In this document: positions 19,994 through 28,900 of the stretch, piece by piece | Layout of the letters: every line of letters begins with the position of its first letter | Numbering within the stretch: position 1 is the first letter of the stretch | NCBI RefSeq assembly: GCF_937888285.1 | Contig: NZ_CALART010000107.1 | Location: 1 to 64,000, forward strand | Length of the DNA: 64,000 nt | From: an uncultured Aquimonas sp. | GTDB lineage: Bacteria; Pseudomonadota; Gammaproteobacteria; Xanthomonadales; Xanthomonadaceae | Reading direction: 5' to 3' | Translations under genes and position numbers: made by a program | Notes under the pieces: model-generated | The model's input: only the letters and a program-made list of their open reading frames with translations | Told to the model about the DNA's origin: nothing | Databases searched by the model: none

Positions 19994-20971
19994 TCAGCGA
20001 TACCGCAGCCGGATGCCTTCGATGATCCGACCGTCGGCGGCCGTGGCGAAGAAATAGTCGTCGCCAAAGTTGGCGAGAGGACCGATGAAGTAGCTGGAGG
20101 TGCCAACCGTCTCGCCACGGGTGCGGACAACGCAAAACACGCCAGGACCAATGCCCTCCAGGGCTTCATCCGGAACAAACGGAACGGGGGTGCCGGCAGC
20201 GAACCCTGCGCGGTCGTTACAGAACACCGAATAGTCGGTGATGATCTCGATGCTGCCCAACGGGTACCAGCGGAAGGATGCGATGACTGGCCTTCCAGCC
20301 GCTTCGCTCTGGCGGAATCCCGAGCTCCATCGAATTCCACCGGCACGGAATACATCCCAAGCATTTTGATTCTGAGGGCTAACAGGATCTCTGACTGAAA
20401 TCTGCCATGGTGAGCTGTCAAAGAAGTGTGGCGGCGTCTCCGGGCTCTGAAACAGCCCTGCATCGGAGTGCTCAGGCGCCAGCTGCGCCATCTGGGTGCC
20501 GTACACCAGCGGCTGCACCCGGAACTCAGGCCCGCCGTCCAGCGAGTAGCTGATCAGATTGCGCTGCAGAACGGTCAGGCGCATGCGGTGCCGCACCTGC
20601 GGCGGCTGGTTGGGCCGGTGCGCGCAGTCGATGCAGCTGCCGCCGCTGAATTCCAGCAGGTCGGTTTCGACGGTCCAGTATTCACCCGGCTGTTCGGAGG
20701 GCTGCAGCGTACCGTTGAAGATGTACCAGGTGCGCGCACCCGTCTCGTCGAAGCCGTAGTAGGCGCCGGACAGAATCCCCCGCTGCATCTCGATGGTGAA
20801 GCCGGTGCCGGAGCGCTGCGGGTCGTACCAGAAGCCGGAGCGTGGATAGGGCCGCTCGACGGAAACCGGGCAGCCCTCGCAGGGCGGGACGCGGGGGCCT
20901 GAGTCGGCCACGGCCGGGGCGACCAGAGTTGTCAGAGCGGTAAGGATGATGGCGCGGAATAGCAGGTTCAT
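19994..20971 (-). CDS. Secreted protein of unknown function, 325 residues
   Basis: Unrecognised exported protein. The signal peptide MNLLFRAIILTALTTLVAPAVA ends near residue 22. The mature part is beta-rich with paired cysteines: CEGC near 30, CIDC near 115, later single Cys residues near 258 and 289. The motif SGFWYDPQRSGTGFTIEMQ, with GAYYGFDETGARTWYIFNG, resembles the beta-barrel-like modules found in many secreted proteins of this order. ATG at 20969-20971 is preceded by AGGAGA. It lies 91 bp downstream of the phase-variable metalloprotease on the same strand and is probably in the same transcript, so it may be a substrate, inhibitor or partner. Confidence 0.85.
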   Translation of the reverse strand: MNLLFRAIILTALTTLVAPAVADSGPRVPPCEGCPVSVERPYPRSGFWYDPQRSGTGFTIEMQRGILSGAYYGFDETGARTWYIFNGTLQPSEQPGEYWTVETDLLEFSGGSCIDCAHRPNQPPQVRHRMRLTVLQRNLISYSLDGGPEFRVQPLVYGTQMAQLAPEHSDAGLFQSPETPPHFFDSSPWQISVRDPVSPQNQNAWDVFRAGGIRWSSGFRQSEAAGRPVIASFRWYPLGSIEIITDYSVFCNDRAGFAAGTPVPFVPDEALEGIGPGVFCVVRTRGETVGTSSYFIGPLANFGDDYFFATAADGRIIEGIRLRYR

Positions 20972-21062
20972 GATGTTCTCCTGAAGTGGTTCACCGCCTT
21001 GGCGAGCAAAGAGCGGGGCAGCGGGCGGGCAAGGCGGTCGCCGACCGCCTTGCCCGCACCGA

Positions 21063-22773
21063 TCACGGGCAGCCGCTGTAGCCGGCGCCGACAGCCTGTG
21101 GGCTGTAGCCGCTGCAGCCGCCCGCGTTGCAGGCCTGGGCACGCAGATAGCTGATGCCGCTGGTGCCGAGATTGATCAGGGTGGCCGTGCTCGGCCCTGA
21201 GTAGGCCACGGTCGGATTGCTGAAGTTCGACGACGTCGAGCGCGACAGCTGGTAGTAGGTGCTGCCGCTGACCGCCGGCCAGCCCACCAGAGTCTGACCG
21301 TTGCACGCCGCCGGGTTGGCCGTGAGCTGGCCCGGTGGCGAAGGCGGCGGCGGGTCATTGACCCAAGCGGATGCGGCGGGCATCAAGTCGTCGTCGAGCG
21401 CTCGGCTCATGTTGTGTCCGCCGTCGCCCAAGGGCCGGCCAAGGTAGCTCTGGTTGGGGTTGGACCAGCGCGGCAGGCGCACCGTGGTTTGGAGTGCGGG
21501 GTTTGGCTGCGAGGTGTTGAAGGTGCACTCGACATAGCCGCCCATCATCGTCTGCCAGCCGCACAACTTGAGCGCTCCTTGATGCTCATAGAAGCCGCGC
21601 GCGTCGCCAGGATTGGGGTAGCCCGAGATATCTTCGTGATGGCCGCCAAGGACGTGACCGATCTCATGCAGGGCAGTGAGATCGCCGAGCGCGTAGGTGT
21701 CGGTGCTTATAGCGATTGAAGGCGCGCCGTCCCCCTGATCCGTTGCGACGCCGCCCACGCGCCCGACCATCGGATGGCAGTCGATGTAGCTGGGCTCCGT
21801 CGATACGAGGATCAAGACCAAGTCTGCCGCATACGCTGCGCGGCGAACCTGCAGTTCGTTCAATGGAGAAGCGTTCTCTTCGATCAAGTCAGTTATGCGA
21901 CCGCGGCATCGGTTGCCGAGCTCGCTGAGGTTGTGGTTCGACGTCTGCGCACTCGCCAGCAGTTCAAGACCCGCCAAGCTGAGATATCTGGTGCTGCCAA
22001 CGCCGCTGCTCGCCATGCTCTGGTTGAACTGCGCCACGATGTCATTGGCCAGCAGGCTGGCGTTGTTGCGGGCAGCCACCGCCTGCGTGTACAGCACCAG
22101 CATCCGCACGTTTCCGCTGCCCGAACTCTTGGCAGAGGGGGCGGCTGTGGTTGCCCGCTTTGGCGGGCGCGGGGCGAAGTCGCGAAGCCCTGCCGGAGTG
22201 GGCCCGAACTTGCGGGTCATCGTGGGGCCTTCCTCCGGCAGCTGGGGCAGCCTGGCGCTGTCGACGACGGAAAGGCGGTAGTCGCTGCCCTCTTCGCCCT
22301 GCAGGATGTGGGTCACGCCTTCGGTGAGGATGCGCCCGAGCAGTGCCTCGCCCTGCAGGCTGAGTGTGACCAGCGAGGACGCGTCGCCATCCAGCGTGCC
22401 GGACCAGGTGATGACGCCGTCATCCGATTCTCGGACGGTGTCCAGACTGAGCCCGCGGCCGGGTTTGCTGAAGGGCAGATCCACCTGGAAGCGCAGGCCC
22501 GAGATGGGTCGCCGCAGGGGCTCGCCCTGGCGTATCGCGGCAGATCTGGCGGTACCGATCAGCGCGTTGGTGTCCAGGTGCAGGCGGAACTCCCCCAGCA
22601 GCTGCTCGCCGTAGTGCTGCGCGAGTCGCGCCTGGCGGGCGGGTGTTTCTTCACCGAGCTGAAACAGCTGGGGCGCCACGGCTTCGCCTTTGGGCTCAGG
22701 GGCGTCTTCCGCTAATGCGGGGGGGGGGGCTTAGGGCGACAAACAAGACGATTGCAGCCAAGGGCTTGGGCAT
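21063..22773 (-). pseudogene. Secreted zinc metalloprotease, frameshifted at a poly-C tract (probably phase-variable)
   Basis: Read leftward from ATG 22771-22773 (preceded by GGAGA), the gene begins MPKPLAAIVLFVAL, a good signal peptide. It then enters a run of 11 C (plus-strand G at 22719-22729). With 11 C the frame stops nine codons later; with 10 C it runs on as PPPALA-EDAPEPKG into a 569-residue protein with an AxA cleavage site. The downstream frame, open from about 22715, contains the complete metzincin motif HEIGHVLGGHHED near residue 367. A Cys-containing C-terminal fibronectin-type domain follows. It should be an extracellular protease. Either the locus is switched off here by slippage, or the run is miscounted; the coding part looks intact and conserved. 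Confidence 0.88.
22719..22729 (-). repeat. Homopolymeric C11 tract in signal-peptide codons
   Basis: Eleven consecutive G on the plus strand, C on the coding strand, 15 codons into the metalloprotease. Ten or thirteen bases would restore the frame. It is the longest homopolymer in the window, and its position inside the signal sequence is that expected of a slipped-strand switch. Confidence 0.95.
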
Positions 22774-23190
22774 GCGGGATCTCCAAACAAAAGTGAAGGT
22801 GCGCAATCGAAGACAACGCCGCCGGAGAACGCCGATGACGCCGGGCTGAAAAGTAGCATGGCAGTGCAGTCATGTGAGATTGACATCGTCGGTGTCGGCA
22901 GATCCAAGACGCCACGACTCGCGCTCACGAGCGCGAAGCGCATGTGCATGGCGGGCCGTCTTCGCCCAATCCCGCAACCGGCGGGGGCTGTCGCACGGTT
23001 TTGGTTTCAACCAAGCGTCGGCCTTCTCGGCGGTCTCTGCCCGCTTGTCGAAACTCCCCCACCTTGGCTGCCTCGATCTTCATGAGTCCCGCGCGTGCAG
23101 CCCCAGCCGCTACACTTGCGCGCGTCCTCTATCCCATGTTCGAGCAGGCGCGCTGTGCCGGCGCCCTGAACCAGACGCCCGGAGATCCGC
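22774..23190. other. Gene-free 417-bp divergent gap between metalloprotease and hemX
   Basis: Holds the upstream regions of the leftward metalloprotease and rightward hemX. I see no palindromic repeat, no RNA gene and no convincing promoter pair. A TTGACA at 22881-22886 lacks a matching -10 box. Short open frames here have no recognisable product. Confidence 0.5.
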
Positions 23191-24420
23191 GTGAGCGAAG
23201 TGCAGTCCAGCCCCGACCTCGAATCCGCCGGCGCTGCGCCCGTGCGCAGGCGCGGGCGCGGCGTGTGGGTGTTGGTCCTGCTGGTGCTGGCGGCGGTGGC
23301 TGCGGCGGGCGGCTATCTCTACTTCGAGCTGCAGCGTGCGCGCGAGCTGGCCGCCGAGGGCGAGGGTTGGCGCAGCGAGGCGGAAGCGCTGAACGCCCGA
23401 TTGGTCGCGCTCGACCGTCAGCTCGCCGCACTTGACGGTGGCCGGCGTGGTCTGGATGAGCGCATCGCTGAAGTCGCCAGCAACCAGCGCGTGATCCGCC
23501 AGGAACTGCTCGGCATGGGCGAGCGCGCGGCGACCATCGAGGACGCGGTGGCGCGCCTGTCGGACCAGCGCCTGCGCGGCGAGACCGCGCTGAAGCTGAA
23601 CGAAATCGAGGGTCTGCTGGTGCTGGCCGAGCAGCGTCTGCAGCTGGCGCGCGACCCCGAAGGCGCGCGCACCGCCCTGCGCCTGGCGGCGTCGGCCCTG
23701 GACACGCTCGAAGATCCCCTCTACGCCGGCCTGGCCCTGCCGCTGCGGGCGGAGCTGCAGCTGCTGCAGCAGCTGCCGGCGGACCCGCTGCCCGAGCTGC
23801 GCACCCGCCTCGGTGCGGCGCTGGCGGCAGCGCCCGCGCTGCCGCGCCGGCCGCTGGCGCAGGATGACGATAGGACTGCATCCGCGGTCGGCGGACGTTT
23901 GCAGCAGGCCCTGTCCGAACTGATCACCGTGCGTCGCCGCGGCGACGCCGAGCAGACCCTGTCGGGCAGCGCGCGCGAAGCCGCACTCGAAGCCCTGCAG
24001 CTCGATTTGCGCTCGGCGCTGCTTGCCGCCGAAGCCCGCGATGCGCAAGGCGTGGCTGCGGCGCTGGCGCGCGTGCAGCCGCTGTTCGAGCGCCTGTTCG
24101 ATCCGGCCGATGCGCGGGTCGCGGCGATCGCCGAGGGCCTGGCCGGCATCGATGCCGCAGCGCTGGCACCCGAGCTGCCCACGCTGGGCGCCAGCCTCGC
24201 CGAGCTGCGCGCGCTGCGCGGCAGTCGCCAGCGCCTGCAGCCCTCGCGCCTCGAATCCGAAGCGCCCGCCGCCGACGCCGCGACAGACGCACCGCTGCCG
24301 CAGCCGGAAGCGGCTCCAGCGTCCGGCCCCTCTCCGCGGCTTGAAGCCGAGCCCGAAGTCGAGCCCGAAGTCGAGCTGCCCGAGCTGGAACGCGCCCGTG
24401 ATCAAGGGTCGCGCGCATGA
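23191..24420 (+). CDS. hemX: HemX family membrane protein
   Basis: 409 residues. A basic cytoplasmic N-terminus is followed by one transmembrane helix (about 27-45) and a long periplasmic helical region with coiled coil (50-110) and the family signature GETALKLNEIEGLLVLAEQR near 130-150. The C-terminal 50 residues are Pro/Glu-rich. In enterobacteria HemX sits in the hemCDXY operon; its own role in haem synthesis is unclear, despite old annotations as uroporphyrinogen methyltransferase. It starts at GTG 23191. The stop overlaps hemY by ATGA. No hemC or hemD is seen upstream. Confidence 0.9.
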   Translation: MSEVQSSPDLESAGAAPVRRRGRGVWVLVLLVLAAVAAAGGYLYFELQRARELAAEGEGWRSEAEALNARLVALDRQLAALDGGRRGLDERIAEVASNQRVIRQELLGMGERAATIEDAVARLSDQRLRGETALKLNEIEGLLVLAEQRLQLARDPEGARTALRLAASALDTLEDPLYAGLALPLRAELQLLQQLPADPLPELRTRLGAALAAAPALPRRPLAQDDDRTASAVGGRLQQALSELITVRRRGDAEQTLSGSAREAALEALQLDLRSALLAAEARDAQGVAAALARVQPLFERLFDPADARVAAIAEGLAGIDAAALAPELPTLGASLAELRALRGSRQRLQPSRLESEAPAADAATDAPLPQPEAAPASGPSPRLEAEPEVEPEVELPELERARDQGSRA

Positions 24421-25676
24421 GGGGCTATCGCCTGCTGCTGTGGAGCCTGGCGCTCGCGGCGCTGGGCGCGCTGTTCTACGGCGTGCTCGCCGACGATCCC
24501 GGCTACCTGCTGCTCGAGTGGCGCAGCTACAGCATCGAATCGACCGCGGTCGCCGCGCTTGCCCTGGTGCTCGCCGGCTGGCTGCTGCTGCGCGTGCTGA
24601 TGGCGGTGCTGCTGTGGCCGCTGCGCGCCTGGCGTCGCCACGGCGAGCGCTCGGCGCGACGGCGGCTGGCCGACGGCCTGCGCGCGGCGCAGCGCGGCGA
24701 GCATGCGACCGCGCTGAAACTGCTCAATCGCGCCGCCCGCCGCGCGCGCTTCCGCGTGCCCGCACTGGTGACTGCGATCGCCAGCGCCCGTGCCCTGGGC
24801 GACGAGGCCGCCGAGCAGCGCGCCCTGGCCAGCCTCGAAGCCGAGGATGGCGAGGCTGCTCGCCAGGCGCGCGCTGAAGCGCTTCTGCAGCAGGGCAACA
24901 GCGGCGCCGCCCTGGCCCTGCTGCAGGCCGCCGCCGAACCGCCCGCGCCGGCCCTGCGCCTGCTGCGCATGCGCGCCGCGCTGGCCGAAGCCGAGGCCCT
25001 TGCCGCCTTGGCCGACCTGCGCGCGCTCAAGGCCGCGGGGGTCAGCCTGCCGGACGCGCTCGAACTCGAGGTGCACTGCGCGCTGCTGCGCCATGCACCG
25101 GATCTGCAGGCCCTGCAGCTGCGCCTGGCCGAGCTGCCGCGTGCGCAGCGCAGCCAGGTTCCGATCGCGGCCGCTTTCAGCGCGCGCGCGCGCAGCTTCG
25201 ACGCCGCAGCGATCGCCGACGACGCCGTCGAGCAGGCCCTGCGCAAGCAGTGGGATGAGGCCCTGGTCGCCGACTACGGGCGTGCCGCTCAGGGCAACCA
25301 GCGCGAGCGCATCCGCACGGCCGAAGACTGGCTGCAGGCGCATCCCGACAGCGCCGCCCTGCAGCTGGCGCTGGGCCGGCTGTGCCGCATCGACGGCCTG
25401 TGGGGCAAGGCCGAGGCGCATCTGCTGCGCGCCAGCCAGGGCCGCTTCGCGGCCGAGGCCTGGGAAGAGCTGGCCCTGGCCCTGGTCGCACAGGGCGAGG
25501 AGGCGCGCGCGCGCCAGGCCCTGCAGAACGCGCTGGCTGCGCGGCGCGGCCAGGCCGTCTCGGCACTGGCGCCACGGCCGCGCAGCCTGGCCTCCACCGG
25601 CAGCGAAGCGATCGAGCGCCGCAGCACCATGGGCGTGCCCCTGCTGGCCGACGGCAGCGCGCCGGAAGCGGACTAG
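24417..25676 (+). CDS. hemY: HemY family TPR membrane protein
   Basis: 419 residues. Two N-terminal transmembrane helices (about 5-23 and 40-62) contain the family pattern ADDPGYLLLEWRSYSIEST between them. A helical TPR domain (80-385) and a short tail follow. This is the proteobacterial HemY of hem operons, a protein with TPRs and no demonstrated enzyme activity, not the protoporphyrinogen oxidase of the same name in Gram-positives. ATGA overlap with hemX shows coupled translation. Confidence 0.92.
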   Translation: MRGYRLLLWSLALAALGALFYGVLADDPGYLLLEWRSYSIESTAVAALALVLAGWLLLRVLMAVLLWPLRAWRRHGERSARRRLADGLRAAQRGEHATALKLLNRAARRARFRVPALVTAIASARALGDEAAEQRALASLEAEDGEAARQARAEALLQQGNSGAALALLQAAAEPPAPALRLLRMRAALAEAEALAALADLRALKAAGVSLPDALELEVHCALLRHAPDLQALQLRLAELPRAQRSQVPIAAAFSARARSFDAAAIADDAVEQALRKQWDEALVADYGRAAQGNQRERIRTAEDWLQAHPDSAALQLALGRLCRIDGLWGKAEAHLLRASQGRFAAEAWEELALALVAQGEEARARQALQNALAARRGQAVSALAPRPRSLASTGSEAIERRSTMGVPLLADGSAPEAD

Positions 25677-25990
25677 TCGGCTGTTGTTGAAGGCAGCCTG
25701 CCAGCCCGGCCAGCGATGGCCGGGACGACGAAGCAAGCGCGCAATCGATTGATGTGTCGTGAGGCGGTACGGACCTGCGCCGGACCGCCGACCAGAAGAA
25801 CTCCCCGGCAGGGCGTTCTTCGACGAGCTGCCAGGCGCCGCCGCAGCGCGGCCATCGAACAGCGGCGATAACAGCAGGCTCCGCAGCGTCGAGCACTGCA
25901 ACCCACCGGCCGTCACTTGCCGACTACGGCCGGCTGGGCGATTCTCGGCGGCTTGCCCGGGGGGAGCCGGGCGTCCAACCGGGAACCCGC
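25677..25990. other. Gene-free 314-bp gap with one hairpin
   Basis: CCCGGCC (25705-25711) and GGCCGGG (25718-25724) form a small hairpin 30 bases after hemY, a possible terminator without T-run. The rest is the leader of the metalloprotease gene, with inverted CGGCCG-type stretches near 25905-25960 that I could not match to a known riboswitch. Confidence 0.45.
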
Positions 25991-28900
25991 ATGATCCGTA
26001 CGTTGTTCGCGCGCCAGGCCAGCCTGGCGCTGGTCCTGCTGCTGCTGTTCGCCGTCCTGCCTGCCGCCGCCCAGACCGGCGCCGAGTCCGCCGACGGGCT
26101 GTGGCGCTGGAGCGAGGAGGCCGCCATCCAGCGCAGCAGCGAGCCGCGCCGCATTGTGCCGCAGCGCTACCGCACCGCCGCGCTCGATCTGCAGTCGCTG
26201 TCGGTGCTGCTGGCCGATGCCCCGCACGAGGACCAGGTCCAGGTGGAGAGCAGTGCGCGCGAGCTCAGCCTGCCGCGTCCGGACGGCAGCTTCGAGCGCT
26301 TCCGCATCGTCGAGTCGCCGATCATGGAGGCCGCGCTGGCGGCGAAGTATCCGGAGATCCGCACCTACCTCGGCCAGGGCATCGATGATCCCAGCGCCAG
26401 CCTGCGCTTCGACCTGAGCAAGCAGGGCTTCCGCGCCCAGGTCATCGGCTGGCGCGGCAGCTACTACATCGACCCCTACCAGCCGCGCGACACCGGCAAC
26501 TACGTGGTCTATGCCAAGGCGGATGCGCCCGACGACGGCGAAGTCCTGCGCTGCGGCGTGACCGGCGAGGCCCTGCCCAAGGACCTGCCGAACTTCCAGC
26601 GGAAGGGCAGCCAGCCCAAGCTGAGCTCGGGCACGGTGCGTCGCACCTATCGGCTGGCGATGGCGGCTACCGGTGAGTACACCGCGTTCAACGGCGGCAC
26701 CGTTGCCGATGGCCTCGCCGCGATCGTCACCACGATGAACCGGGTCAACGGCATCTACGAGCGCGAACTGTCGGTGCGGATGGTGCTGGTGGCGAACAAT
26801 GACCTGATCATCTACACCGATGGCAACACCGACCCGTACACCAACAACAATGGCTCAACCATGCTGGGCCAGAACGCAACCAATCTGAACAGTGTGATTG
26901 GTTCTGCCAACTTCGATATCGGCCACGTGGTCAGCACCGGTGGCGGCGGCATCGCCGGGCTTGGCGTGGTCTGCGGAAGCGGCAAGGCGCGCGGCGTCAC
27001 GGGTTCCGGCTCGCCGGTGGGCGACCCCTTCGACGTCGACTACGTCGCCCATGAGATCGGCCACCAGTTCCGCGGCAACCACACCTTCAACGGCTCCGGC
27101 GGCAGCTGTTCCGGCGGCAACCGCAACGGCACCACCGCCTACGAACCCGGCAGCGGCATCACCATCCAGGCCTATGCCGGCATCTGCGGGGCCGACAACC
27201 TGCAGCCGAACAGCGAGGACTATTTCCACCGGGTCAGCCTGAACGAGATGCTGGCCTTCACCACCAACGCCAGCACCGGCGCGAGCTGCGGCACCACCAA
27301 CGCGACCGGCAACACCCCGCCGGTCGTGAATGCGCCGGCCGCCTTCACGATTCCCGCGCGCACGCCCTTCGAGCTGACCGCCAGCGGCAGCGATGCCAAT
27401 GGCGACAGCCTGACCTGGCTGTGGGAGCAGTTCGACCTCGGTGCGGCCAATGCGGCGGGCTCGATCACCGACACCGGCTCCGGCCCGCTGTTCCGCTCGT
27501 TCGCGGCGACGCCCTCGCCCAGCCGCGTGTTCCCGAGCTGGCGCTACATCCTCAACAACGCCAATGTCGCGCCCGCTACCGCGCCGCTGCCGGGCACCAG
27601 CTCGCCGAGCTACCTCACCGCCGAGGTGCTGCCCAGCACCAACCGCACCCTGAACTTCCGCGTCACCGCGCGCGACAACCGCGCCGGCGGCGGTGGCACC
27701 AACGAGGCCAGCACCGCGGTGACCGTGGTGGCGGCAGCGGGCCCGTTCGCGCTCACCGCGCCCAACACCGCAGTGAGCTGGGCGGCAGGCAGCACGCAGA
27801 CGGTCACCTGGGATGTCGCCGGCACCACCGCCAACGGCATCAATACCGCCAACGTGCGCATCACCCTGTCGCTGGACGGCGGCGCGAGCTGGCCGATCGA
27901 GCTGGCCGCATCGACGCCCAATGACGGCAGCGAGAGCGTCAGCATTCCCGCCAACACGCCGGCCAGCACGCAGGCACGCCTGCGCGTGCAGGCGGTTGGC
28001 AACATCTTCTTCGACGTCAGCGACGCCAACTTCAGCATCACCGGCGCCAATACCCCGCCCGCCATCAACGTCACTGCGGCGCTCAGCACCCGCCAGGGCA
28101 GCCCCACGGCGACCGCGAACGTCGCCACGGTCAGCGATACGCAGGATGCTGCCGGCAGCCTCGCCCTCGTCGTCAGCGGCGCACCGCCGGGACTCGCGGC
28201 CAGCGTGCAGAACAACGCCGGCACGGTCGCCTTGTCGGCCACCGCCAGCTGCGAGCTGGTGGCACCCGGCGGCAACCGCGCCTATCCGCTGCAGCTCAGC
28301 GTGACCGACAGCGCCGGCGCCAGCACCGTGGCACAGGTGGTGGTCAACGTTTCGCGCAATCTGACGCCGACGCTGGGCACCTATGCCAACCAGACCCTGG
28401 CGCGCAATGCGTCGGCCACAGTCGCGCCCTCGGCGGCACCCGCCGACGGCAACGGCAATCTGCTGGGCGTGAGCGTCAGCCCGACCACGCTGGCGGGCGG
28501 CGGCAGCCTCAGCGTCGCCGCAAACGGCCAGGTGACGATCAACGTCGGCGCCAGCACGCCCTTCGCCACCTATCCGATCGAGGTCGAGGTGGCCGACAGC
28601 TGCGGCGCCGTCGAGCGTCGCCTCTTCGATCTGGTGGTCGACGGCGTGCCGCCGGAAGTACTGCTGGTGCAGAGCGGCGGCAGCACCGCGGTGACGGAAG
28701 CGGGCGGCAGCGACAGCTACACGGTGGCTTTGAGCCAGGCGCCGACCGCCAACGTCAGCTTCACAGCCACACCGGATGGCCAGCTGCAGCTGAGCCCGTC
28801 GACGCTGCAGTTCACGACCACGAACTGGGCCACGCCGCAGACCATTACCGTCAGCGCGGTCAACGACAGCGTGGTCGAAGGCCCGCACAGCGGCGTGATC

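Noticed and set aside
22731..22949. Alternative N-termini for the metalloprotease in other frames
   Set aside because: None gives a signal peptide joined to the protease frame; the MPKPLA start with a one-base tract change does.
25905..25990. Cyclic di-GMP or other riboswitch ahead of the large protease
   Set aside because: GC-rich inverted stretches are present, but the conserved GEMM core bases are not.
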